A DNA stretch of 64,000 nucleotides from a candidate division BRC1 bacterium HGW-BRC1-1 (lineage in GTDB: Bacteria; Sumerlaeota; Sumerlaeia; Sumerlaeales; Sumerlaeaceae), in assembly GCA_002842095.1 (NCBI GenBank), contig PHCB01000004.1, positions 1 to 64,000 of the forward strand, given 5' to 3'. Numbering within the stretch: the first letter of the stretch is position 1; the number at the start of each line of letters is the position of its first letter. A program made the position numbers and the translations under genes. Below are positions 53,621-61,645 of this stretch, piece by piece. Below the pieces are notes generated by a model. That model saw only the letters and a program-made list of their open reading frames with translations. It ran no database searches and was not told the origin of the DNA.

Positions 53621-54826
53621 ATGCTTATTTCCCGGCTCCTCCAACACCTGCCTCCCCTATCCCTCGCACTCCTTCTCGTTGCATGTGACTCATCCAAGAA
53701 TGAAGTCGCAGACGTTCCGGTTGCCCCAGGCAAGCCCTCCGTGGAACAGTCTGTTTTTTTCACAGAAGGTACTCCCCTCAGCGTTAATGGGATCGCAGCC
53801 CAAGCCAGTCTGGCTTCAACCGATGAAATTCGCATCCGCGTGGCCGACCAGCAGGGACGCTCCATGCTACCCTATGTTCGCGCGGCAGCATTTGTGAACG
53901 GCCTCGAAGACGCCCCCCTCAGCGCCACGCGCAGTGCGAACGACAGATACCTCTCCATCCCCCTGCCGAAGTCCGTCGAAACTCCGTACTCCACGACCAT
54001 CGAGTTGGTGGACGCTCGTGTGCTTATATCTAATAAAATCCCCGTGACATTCGCCAGCATACAGCCCTCTGCCGACGATCTGAAGATGGAAGGTCTTGAG
54101 GTCACCACCACCACGGCGGGCCTGAAAACCGCCATGGACGCCTATCTGAAGCGGATGACCAACGCCGTCAACGGTGGCGATTACGAGTTGGCCGTCACCC
54201 TCTCACCCGACTTCGTGGAGAGCGTTCGTGCTTACGCTGCAACCGCGTCCGTGGAAACAACCGCCATCAAGATGCTTCTCACAAAGATTTCGGAATCCCC
54301 CGAAATCCTGCAAAAAGCCGCCAAAGCCATGGATGACGGGACAATGGGCACCACGATAGAATCCCTTCAATACGACCTGCTGCCCGCTCTGGAAAGCAAC
54401 GTCATGCAGGCGATGCAATCATCCCCCCACAAGACTCCCGAGAATTTCACCACTCCCCGGGCGACGGTTTATATCGACCTGAACAAGAAGTCCGGCGAAG
54501 GCTTCTCCCCCACTGCGCTGGAAGTTCCCATGAACGTGCCCTTCATGCTCATCGTGCGCATGCCCGAGCCCGCCGACCACGCCTTTCGCCTGGCGCGGGT
54601 GGGAGATTTTGAAACGCCCGATTTCACATCCGACGCATCTTCCACTTCCACCCTCGCAACAGGCATTTACACACTTCCCCAAGGGAAGCACACGCTGGCC
54701 TGCATGAAACACCCCGGCGAGAAGTTGGAGATTTACGCTGGCATTGCGATACCCCCGCCCGCCGCTAAAACACCCGCCACCGCTGCCACCCTTGCGGCAA
54801 CTTCGGAAACCACCGACTCGCAATAA
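53621..54826 (+). CDS. Lipoprotein with a C-terminal cupredoxin-like domain
   Basis: The 401-residue protein has a lipobox (LLVAC, Cys near residue 22). The N-terminal part is beta-rich to about 150 and the middle is helical (about 165-265). The C-terminal 120 residues look like a cupredoxin: H320 (DHAF), then C361 and H364 in LACMKHPGEKLEI, with Leu at the axial position where Met is usual. If real, it would bind type 1 copper near the membrane. AAGGA lies 11 bases before the start. It is single or leads into the carbamoyltransferase gene 84 bases on. I do not recognise the first two domains. Confidence 0.7.
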   Translation: MLISRLLQHLPPLSLALLLVACDSSKNEVADVPVAPGKPSVEQSVFFTEGTPLSVNGIAAQASLASTDEIRIRVADQQGRSMLPYVRAAAFVNGLEDAPLSATRSANDRYLSIPLPKSVETPYSTTIELVDARVLISNKIPVTFASIQPSADDLKMEGLEVTTTTAGLKTAMDAYLKRMTNAVNGGDYELAVTLSPDFVESVRAYAATASVETTAIKMLLTKISESPEILQKAAKAMDDGTMGTTIESLQYDLLPALESNVMQAMQSSPHKTPENFTTPRATVYIDLNKKSGEGFSPTALEVPMNVPFMLIVRMPEPADHAFRLARVGDFETPDFTSDASSTSTLATGIYTLPQGKHTLACMKHPGEKLEIYAGIAIPPPAAKTPATAATLAATSETTDSQ

Positions 54827-54910
54827 CGCGCCCGCATGCCGAATGTTTTGCTCTCCCCACCGGTTTGATTTGAAAACGCCTCAACCGGCAAGCCTTGTGG
54901 ACTCTACCCT

Positions 54911-56653
54911 ATGAACATTCTCGGCCTCAGCGCTTTTTATCATGACTCCGCCGCTGCCCTCGTGCAGGACGGACGCCTGATCGCGGCCGCCCAGGAGGAG
55001 CGTTTCTCGCGCAAGAAACACGACGAAGGCTTCCCCAAGCTGGCCGTGGAATATTGTCTGCGCGAGGCCGGCATCAGCTTGAGCGAGGTGGACCACGTCG
55101 TCTTTTACGACAAGCCCTTCACCAAGTTCGAGCGCCTGCTGCTCACCTACCTCGACCAGTTCCCGCGCGGGTTCCGGTCGTTCATGCAGGCCATCCCCAT
55201 CTGGATGAAGGACAAGCTCTGGATGCGATCCATCATCCGCCACGAGCTGAATTTCACCGGGCCGATCCTCTTCAACGATCACCACCTCTCCCACGCCGCC
55301 AGCGCGTTTCTGGTGTCGCCCTACGACGAAGCCGCACTGCTGACCGTGGACGGCGTGGGCGAATGGAGCACGTCGACCTGGGGCGTGGGGCGCGGCATCG
55401 ACATCGAACTGCGCGAGGAGACGCGCTTCCCCCATTCGCTGGGCCTCTTCTACAGCGCCTACACTTATTACCTCGGCTTCAAAGTGAACAGCGCCGAGTA
55501 CAAAGTAATGGGCCTCGCGCCCTACGGGAAGCCCACCTTCGTGGATCAGGTGAAGCAGACCATCGACTGGAAACCCGACGGCAGCTTCCGCCTGAACACC
55601 GATTATTTTGATTTCATGACCGGCCAGCGCATGACCAACGCGCGGTTCGATGCACTCTTTGGCGCACCGCCCCGGCAGGGCGAGACGCGACTGACGCAAC
55701 GCGAGTTCGACATAGCCGCAAGCGTGCAGAAGGTGACCGACGAGATCATGCTGGCGCTGGCCAGCCACATCCACCGCGAGACGGGCATGCGCCACCTCTG
55801 CCTGGCGGGGGGCGTGGCGCTGAACTGCGTGGCCAATGGGCGCATCCTGCGCGACGCCGGGTTCGACGACATCTGGATCCAGCCCGCAGCGGGCGACGCC
55901 GGCGGTGCGCTGGGCGCGGCGTTCTATCTGTGGAACAGCGTGCTGCGCAACCCGCGCACCTGGCGCATGGACCACGCCCAACACGGCCCCGGGTTCGACG
56001 AGGCCGAATGCCGCCGCCAGCTTGAAGCGGTTGGCGCGAAATTCACCCGCCTAGTCAATGCCGACCTGCCCCGCGAAACCGCGCGCCTCATCGCCGACAA
56101 CCACGTGGTCGGCTGGTTCCAGGGGCGCATGGAGTTCGGCCCCCGGGCCCTGGGTGGGCGCAGCATCCTCGGCGACGCCCGCGACCCGAAGATGAAAGAC
56201 ACGATCAACATGAAGATCAAATTTCGCGAGGGTTTCCGTCCGTTCGCGCCCAGCGTAACCCGCGAGGCCGCTGCCGAATATTTCGATCTCGACGCGCCCC
56301 GCGAAAGCCCCTTCATGCTTCTCACCGCCGAGGTGCGGCCCGACAGGCGCGTCATCCCCAGCGTGACCCACGTCGACGCCAGCGCCCGCCTGCAAACCGT
56401 CGATAAGGAAATCAACCCGCTGTACCACGCGGTCATCGAGGAGTTTGGGCGGCAGACCGGCGTTCCGGTGATTATCAACACGAGTTTCAACGTGCGCGGC
56501 GAGCCCATCGTCTGCACCCCGGCGGACGCATACCGCTGTTTCATGCGCACCAACATGGACGACCTCGTGGTTGGACCGTTCCTTATGGCGAAGAAAGATC
56601 AACCCGCCTGGAACGAAACCGGTGACTGGCGCGAAGAGTTTGCCCTCGATTGA
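54911..56653 (+). CDS. NodU/CmcH-family carbamoyltransferase
   Basis: The 580-residue protein has the Kae1-like N-terminal domain (NILGLSAFYHDSAAALV, QEERFSRKKHDEGFP, DHHLSHAASAF, SAEYKVMGLAPYG, LAGGVALNCVANG) and the C-terminal YrdC-like-linked region (GRMEFGPRALGGRSIL, INTSFNVRGEPIV). It would transfer a carbamoyl group from carbamoyl phosphate, via carbamoyl adenylate, to a hydroxyl on a sugar or a natural product. The acceptor is unknown; the length matches the family. ATG 54911 fits the first strand, but no clear ribosome site precedes it. Confidence 0.95.
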   Translation: MNILGLSAFYHDSAAALVQDGRLIAAAQEERFSRKKHDEGFPKLAVEYCLREAGISLSEVDHVVFYDKPFTKFERLLLTYLDQFPRGFRSFMQAIPIWMKDKLWMRSIIRHELNFTGPILFNDHHLSHAASAFLVSPYDEAALLTVDGVGEWSTSTWGVGRGIDIELREETRFPHSLGLFYSAYTYYLGFKVNSAEYKVMGLAPYGKPTFVDQVKQTIDWKPDGSFRLNTDYFDFMTGQRMTNARFDALFGAPPRQGETRLTQREFDIAASVQKVTDEIMLALASHIHRETGMRHLCLAGGVALNCVANGRILRDAGFDDIWIQPAAGDAGGALGAAFYLWNSVLRNPRTWRMDHAQHGPGFDEAECRRQLEAVGAKFTRLVNADLPRETARLIADNHVVGWFQGRMEFGPRALGGRSILGDARDPKMKDTINMKIKFREGFRPFAPSVTREAAAEYFDLDAPRESPFMLLTAEVRPDRRVIPSVTHVDASARLQTVDKEINPLYHAVIEEFGRQTGVPVIINTSFNVRGEPIVCTPADAYRCFMRTNMDDLVVGPFLMAKKDQPAWNETGDWREEFALD

Positions 56654-56784
56654 GGCCACCGAGACGACATTTTTACTTGTAACCACGCTCGGCACGATGA
56701 AGAACTCCAACACGCTTTGGTAGCAATCAATGGCTCCGCATAATCCGCCGGGCCATGCACCACCATCTGACGACGGAAGGAGGG

Positions 56785-57009
56785 ATGACAAAGATAATGG
56801 GAATGGTAACCGTTGAAGAGAACGAACCCATCGACAAGGTACTCAAGCGATTCAAAAAAGAGTGCCAGAAATCGGGAATTTTAGCCGAACTTCGTCGTCG
56901 CGAACACTTTGAAAAACCGAGCGTTCGCCGCCGCCGTAAGGTGGAAGCAGCCCGCCGCAAGGCCCGCCGCCGTGAGATGAAACTCCGCAGGAAGCTCGAT
57001 TCGTACTGA
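56785..57009 (+). CDS. rpsU: 30S ribosomal protein S21
   Basis: The small, highly basic product has the S21 sequence ([19 protein letters not shown], then [19 protein letters not shown] and a Lys/Arg-rich helix). The start is uncertain: ATGs at 56785, 56797 and 56803 are in frame, and the strong GGAGG at 56779-56783 sits only 1 base before the first but 13 and 19 before the others, so an unusual initiation is likely. S21 helps start translation on the small subunit. A terminator hairpin follows at 57045. Confidence 0.93.
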   Translation: MTKIMGMVTVEENEPIDKVLKRFKKECQKSGILAELRRREHFEKPSVRRRRKVEAARRKARRREMKLRRKLDSY

Positions 57010-57044
57010 GCCCCCTCGGGTTAATCCGAACTAAAAAGCAATAT

Positions 57045-57078
57045 GGCCGGAACCGCCTCGCGCGGCTCCGGCCTTCTC
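57045..57078 (+). terminator. Intrinsic terminator after rpsU
   Basis: GGCCGG (57045-57050) pairs with CCGGCC (57068-57073), with an inner CCGC/GCGG stem, followed by TTCTC. It ends 26 bases before the next gene, so its T run is short but the stem is strong. Confidence 0.75.
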
Positions 57079-57098
57079 AATTTCAGGGAGGTGAAGTC

Positions 57099-57464
57099 AT
57101 GCGTATCGCCATCATCGGAGCTTCAAGCAACCGGGCCAAATACGGCAACAAAGCCGTCCGTTCCTACGTCAGCCAGGGCAACGAGGTATTCCCGATCAAC
57201 CCCACCGAAACCGAAATCGAGGGGCTCAAGGCCTACTCCTCGATTCTCGATGTGCCGGGGTCCATCGACCGCGTGGCGCTCTACGTCCCGCCGAAAGTGG
57301 GCGTGACCTTGTTGGAAGATATCGCCGCCAAGGGCGTGAAAGAAGTATTCGTAAACCCCGGAGCCGAGAGCGACGAACTCTTCGCCAAGGGCACCGAGTT
57401 GAACCTGGTCTTGGTTTATGCCTGCGCCATCGTAGAAATCGGCGACTCCCCTTCTCAGTACTAA
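57099..57464 (+). CDS. CoA-binding domain protein (YccU-like)
   Basis: The 121-residue protein is a single CoA-binding Rossmann domain: the nucleotide loop IIGASSNRAKYGNKAV, PINPTETEIEGL, and VFVNPGAESDEL. Stand-alone members of this family are conserved but poorly characterised and may bind acyl-CoA or CoA. GGGAGGTGA precedes ATG 57099 by a few bases. Its stop overlaps by 4 bases the stop of the convergent DUF1232 gene. Confidence 0.88.
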   Translation: MRIAIIGASSNRAKYGNKAVRSYVSQGNEVFPINPTETEIEGLKAYSSILDVPGSIDRVALYVPPKVGVTLLEDIAAKGVKEVFVNPGAESDELFAKGTELNLVLVYACAIVEIGDSPSQY

Positions 57465-57823
57465 TCAGCCGCTTTGGCCTCTTTGGTTTCTTCGCTGGGG
57501 GCGTTCGTGCCGGGCATCCAGCGCAGTGCCCACACCGCAAACTTCCGGACATTTCGAAATACTGACGGGCTTCCGCGCCAATGTTCCATGGCGATCTCTT
57601 CGTCGGGTCCGCCCACGAGTAATGTGGTCAGAAGCAGCAGCGCCAGTGAGTCGTCAATCTGGCCGAAGCCCACGACGAAATCCGGTACGATGTCGAAGGG
57701 GACCACGATATAAGCGGCAACCGCCAGCAGGCGCAGCTTGAACATTTTGGGCACCCGCGAATCGTTCAACGTGCGCCAGAAAAGACCCGCCAGATGGGGA
57801 AAGAACATCAGTAATTCATGCAT
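57461..57823 (-). CDS. DUF1232 (YkvA-like) membrane protein
   Basis: The 120-residue protein has the DUF1232 core, YIVVPFDIVPDFVVGFGQIDD, with hydrophobic segments on each side (about residues 30-45 and 60-70) and a charged C-terminal tail. The family's function is unknown. GGAGG lies 8 bases before the ATG. It converges tail to tail with the CoA-binding protein gene with a 4-base overlap. Confidence 0.82.
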   Translation of the reverse strand: MHELLMFFPHLAGLFWRTLNDSRVPKMFKLRLLAVAAYIVVPFDIVPDFVVGFGQIDDSLALLLLTTLLVGGPDEEIAMEHWRGSPSVFRNVRKFAVWALRWMPGTNAPSEETKEAKAAD

Positions 57824-58034
57824 GGAAAAAACCTCCGCCTACAGGATGAAAAGAGAGTCCGCCGGCATCCCTCCCCAATCGGAGAAGTCAGCCATATATC
57901 CTGTAAAGCGAATGATGTGCCGTGATAAAAAGGACGGAAACAGGCACACTCAGCGGTTTTTCGACCTCATCAACCCCACGCAGAATGGGTCAAAGCAACA
58001 CAACGTTTGAAAACCGAACAGTGCCGCAAGCGTG

Positions 58035-58856
58035 TCAGATGCGCTCCACGACACCCCGCACCAGACGCGTCAGGCGCGGTTCCGCATCGCCGGCGGCCTG
58101 CACGACGTCTTCAATGCTCACGGGATGCAGATTGTCCGGCAGGCATTCGTCCGTTACGGCGCTGATGCCCAGCACCCGCATCCCCCCATGAACCGCCACG
58201 AGCACCTCCGGTACCGTGGACATGGTAACAATGTCCGCGCCGAAGCGCTGAAACATGCGATACTCGGCAGCCGTTTCGAGGTTCGGTCCCGTGACGCTGA
58301 TCATGATTCCCGGATGCACATTGGGGATTTTTTCTTCGAGGGCAACGTTGCGAGCCAACGCAATCAGGTCGCGATCGTAGGGCTGGCTCATGTCCGGAAA
58401 GCGCGGCCCAAGCTCGTCGTCGTTCGGCCCGATGAGCGGGTTGTCGCCCATCAGGTTGATGTGGTCGCGCACCAGAACCAGCGATCCCTTCGGGATCAGT
58501 GAGTTCATGCTGCCCACGGCGTTCATCACGATGAGCGTGTTGCAACCCATCGCCCGCATCACACGCACCGGAAACGTGACCTGCTGCATGGAGTAACCTT
58601 CATAATAATGGAAGCGACCCTGCATCATGAAAACCGGCTTCCCCGCAAACGTGCCCAGGTGCAGCTTGCCCGCGTGGCTCTCCACGGTGCTGACCGGGAA
58701 GTGGGGTATTTCGCTGTAGTCGATGACAGCGTCGCCTTTCACCTCTTTCGCCAGGGCGCCCATACCCGTGCCGAGAATGATGCCGATCTCGGGTTTGATT
58801 TGAGTGCGAGAGCGGATAAATTCCGTTGCCTGACTAATTTGTTCGCGAAGTTCCAT
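58035..58856 (-). CDS. Purine nucleoside phosphorylase (trimeric type)
   Basis: The 273-residue protein matches the trimeric PNP/MTAP family: IILGTGMGALAKE (phosphate loop), SHAGKLHLG, GRFHYYEGY, VMNAVGSMN, and TGPNLETAAEYRMFQRFGADIVTMSTVPEVLVA. It cleaves guanosine or inosine to base and ribose-1-phosphate for purine salvage, complementing the de novo purN/purB genes. ATG 58856 is chosen because AAGGA lies 8 bases upstream; the longer TTG form adds 5 residues. It is transcribed with gatA just upstream (48-base gap). Confidence 0.94.
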   Translation of the reverse strand: MELREQISQATEFIRSRTQIKPEIGIILGTGMGALAKEVKGDAVIDYSEIPHFPVSTVESHAGKLHLGTFAGKPVFMMQGRFHYYEGYSMQQVTFPVRVMRAMGCNTLIVMNAVGSMNSLIPKGSLVLVRDHINLMGDNPLIGPNDDELGPRFPDMSQPYDRDLIALARNVALEEKIPNVHPGIMISVTGPNLETAAEYRMFQRFGADIVTMSTVPEVLVAVHGGMRVLGISAVTDECLPDNLHPVSIEDVVQAAGDAEPRLTRLVRGVVERI

Positions 58857-58904
58857 GGGTAAATCCTTCAAAGGTGTTATTGGGGGTGATGCCGGGCCGT
58901 CCCA

Positions 58905-60362
58905 TTAAAGCGACGGTTTACGTCGATGCCACTCGGTGCTTTGTTCGTAAGCGTGGGCGGCGGTGAAGAGGCGACCTTCTTCAAACGCCGGAGCGATCAT
59001 TTGCAAACCCACCGGCAACTTGCCGGAAGTGAACCCACAAGGCAGGCTGATGCCCGCGATGCCTGCCAGGTTGGTTGTAATGGTATAAATATCGTTCAGA
59101 TACATGGCCAGCGGGTTGTCGGTTTTTTCACCGAAACGGAACGCCGGCGTGGGCATCGTGGGCCCCATCAGCAGGTCGCACTTCTCGAAGGCCTGGTCGA
59201 AGTCGCGCTTGATCAATGTGCGCACCCGCAGCGCCTTCATGTAGTAGGCGTCGTAGTAACCCGCGCTCAGCGCATACGCCCCCAGCATGATGCGCCGTTT
59301 CACCTCGGGCCCGAAACATTGCGACCGGGTGCGGGTGTACATGTCGATGATGTTGTCGGCCTCGACCCGCGCACCGTAGCCCATGCCGATGTAGCGCGCC
59401 AGATTGGAACTGGCCTCGGCGGTGGCGCAGAGATAGTAAGTCGCGATCCCATAGGGCAGCGTGGGAAGCTCAACCTCCACCGCAACTGCACCTGATTTTT
59501 CGAGTTGCGCGATGGCACCGCGCACGAGGCCCGCAACTTCTTCGTCCAGACCCTCACCGAAGAATTCCTTCGGGATACCTATGCGCAAGCCCTTCACATC
59601 TTTGTTTAGGAAGGATGTATAATCCGGCGGCGCACCCGGCGAGCTGGTCGAATCCAGAGGGTCGTGACCCGCCAGCGCGTTCATCATGATGGCGGCATCC
59701 TCCACGTCTTTCGTGAGAGGGCCGACCTGATCAAGCGACGAAGCAAACGCCATAACCCCATAGCGGGACACGGCGCCATACGTCGGCTTCATACCGACCA
59801 CACCGCAACAGGCTGCAGGCTGGCGGATGGATCCACCTGTATCGGTTCCCACGGCGGCAATGCACATGTCGGCCGACACCGCAGCCGCGCTGCCACCGCT
59901 TGACCCACCGGGAATACGGCCCAAATCCCAGGGGTTGGCTGTCTTTTTGAACCCGGAATTTTCCGTGGAGGAACCCATGGCAAACTCGTCCATGTTGGTC
60001 TTACCAACAAAAACGCTTCCCGCCTCGCGAAGCTTTTTCGCCACAGTGGCATCATACGGAGGAACAAAATTGGCCAGAATCTTGGAAGCGCAGGTGGTCA
60101 ACGTGCCCCGCGTGCAGACGTTGTCCTTCAAAGCCAGAGGAATGCCCATGAGTGGAGACTGCGGTTCACCGGAAGCCAGCGCCTTGTCTGCGGCTTCTGC
60201 CGCGGCCAGAGCGTCATCACCCATGACCGTAATATAAGCCTCAACCTGCGGCTCCACGGCGGCAATGCGCGCCAGCACGTCGCGCGTAATTTCCACGCTC
60301 GAAACCTCTCGGCTGCGAAGCATGGCCGACAACTCATGAACTGTTTTTCCCGAAAGCTCCAT
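58905..60362 (-). CDS. gatA: Glutamyl/aspartyl-tRNA amidotransferase subunit A
   Basis: GatA supplies ammonia from glutamine to convert Glu-tRNA(Gln) and Asp-tRNA(Asn). The 485-residue amidase has the Ser-cisSer-Lys triad at the expected places: K79 (ALKDN), S154 (GGSSGGS) and S178 (TDTGGSIRQ). These equal the numbering known for other GatA proteins. GAGGT lies about 4 bases before the ATG. Neither gatB nor gatC is in the window; gatC is often just upstream but no frame here fits it. The PNP gene follows 48 bases downstream. Confidence 0.96.
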   Translation of the reverse strand: MELSGKTVHELSAMLRSREVSSVEITRDVLARIAAVEPQVEAYITVMGDDALAAAEAADKALASGEPQSPLMGIPLALKDNVCTRGTLTTCASKILANFVPPYDATVAKKLREAGSVFVGKTNMDEFAMGSSTENSGFKKTANPWDLGRIPGGSSGGSAAAVSADMCIAAVGTDTGGSIRQPAACCGVVGMKPTYGAVSRYGVMAFASSLDQVGPLTKDVEDAAIMMNALAGHDPLDSTSSPGAPPDYTSFLNKDVKGLRIGIPKEFFGEGLDEEVAGLVRGAIAQLEKSGAVAVEVELPTLPYGIATYYLCATAEASSNLARYIGMGYGARVEADNIIDMYTRTRSQCFGPEVKRRIMLGAYALSAGYYDAYYMKALRVRTLIKRDFDQAFEKCDLLMGPTMPTPAFRFGEKTDNPLAMYLNDIYTITTNLAGIAGISLPCGFTSGKLPVGLQMIAPAFEEGRLFTAAHAYEQSTEWHRRKPSL

Positions 60363-60613
60363 ACTACCTCACGCCGTCAAAAATGGACAAGATATTCGCG
60401 GGTGTCAGCCCATCCAAAAGGGATGGCACTGGCTGGTCACTCGCGTTCACTCACAGGCGATTTGTCCGGTGGGACCCGCACATTGCAACGCGGAAATGGT
60501 GCCCATGCCCCAAATGAAGGTTGCCAAGGGCCACACACAAAGCCATGCATCGGCATGGATTGAAAATCAGGCACGCCGACGACCCCTCGGTGGAGCCGGA
60601 GAGGGACGACCCC

Positions 60614-61627
60614 ATGCGACGAATTCTGGTGACCGGTGGCTGCGGTTTTATTGGTTCGGTTTTTGTGCGCCGCCACCTGAACCAACACCCCACGGACGAA
60701 GTGTGGAATCTGGACGCTCTCACCTATGCGGGCAATCTGAGCAGCCTTGCCGACGTGGCCGACAACCCACGGTACAGCTTCATCCACGGCAGCATCTGCG
60801 ATGGACCGCTTGTGGAGGAACTAATATCGAGCGCCCCGGTGGACGCCGTCGTGAACTTCGCCGCAGAGAGCCATGTGGATCGTTCCATCGAGGCCCCCGA
60901 CCTTTTCCTGCAAACAAACGTACTTGGAACCCAGACCCTCCTCGAAGCAGCCCGACGCAACGGCGTGCGGCGTTTCCTCCAAGTTTCCACCGATGAAGTT
61001 TATGGCTCTCTCGGCGCCGAGGGGAAGTTCTCCGAGACCACGGCACTTGCCCCTCGCAGCCCTTATTCTGCCAGCAAGGCATCGGCCGACCTGCTCTGCA
61101 GCGCGTACCACCACACCTTCGGCATGGACGTTGTTATCACCCGCTGCTGCAACAACTACGGGCCTTATCAGTTTCCTGAAAAGCTGATTCCTCTCATGAT
61201 CCTGAACGCCATGGGAGACCGCCCCCTGCCGGTTTACGGCGACGGACTTCAGGTGCGCGAGTGGCTCCATGTGGAGGATCACTGCGCGGGCATCGAGGCC
61301 GTGCTGGAGCGCGGCAAGGCCGGCGAAGTTTACAACCTTGGCTCAGGCGAGGAGATGACGAACCTCTCCCTGGTGCAACGTTTGCTCAAGCTGACGGGCA
61401 AGGATGAGTCGCTGATCAGCCACGTGACCGACCGTCTCGGCCACGACCGACGCTACGCCATCGACAGCTCCCGCGCGCAAAACCAACTCGGTTGGTCGGC
61501 GCAGGTTTCCTTCGAGAATGGCCTCGCGGCCACCGTGCAATGGTACCGCGACAACACCGACTGGTGGCAACCGATCCTGTCGGGCGAGTACCGCAACTAC
61601 TACCGCAAGATGTACGACGGCCGCTGA
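60614..61627 (+). CDS. rfbB: dTDP-glucose 4,6-dehydratase RfbB
   Basis: RfbB converts dTDP-glucose to dTDP-4-keto-6-deoxyglucose, a step towards rhamnose and other 6-deoxy sugars of cell-surface glycans. The 337-residue protein has the NAD loop GGCGFIGS (G8, G11, G14), STDEVYGSL with the catalytic Asp/Glu, YSASK with the catalytic Tyr and Lys, and CCNNYGPYQFPEKLIPL. GGAGAGG lies just upstream of ATG 60614; an upstream in-frame ATG at 60521 would add 31 unlikely residues. rfbA, C and D are not in the window. Confidence 0.95.
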   Translation: MRRILVTGGCGFIGSVFVRRHLNQHPTDEVWNLDALTYAGNLSSLADVADNPRYSFIHGSICDGPLVEELISSAPVDAVVNFAAESHVDRSIEAPDLFLQTNVLGTQTLLEAARRNGVRRFLQVSTDEVYGSLGAEGKFSETTALAPRSPYSASKASADLLCSAYHHTFGMDVVITRCCNNYGPYQFPEKLIPLMILNAMGDRPLPVYGDGLQVREWLHVEDHCAGIEAVLERGKAGEVYNLGSGEEMTNLSLVQRLLKLTGKDESLISHVTDRLGHDRRYAIDSSRAQNQLGWSAQVSFENGLAATVQWYRDNTDWWQPILSGEYRNYYRKMYDGR

Positions 61628-61645
61628 CCGGCGGCGACCGCGCCG

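Noticed and set aside
54881-55984. A 367-codon minus-strand frame across the carbamoyltransferase
   Set aside because: It is a mirror frame of a well-conserved enzyme, without start signals.
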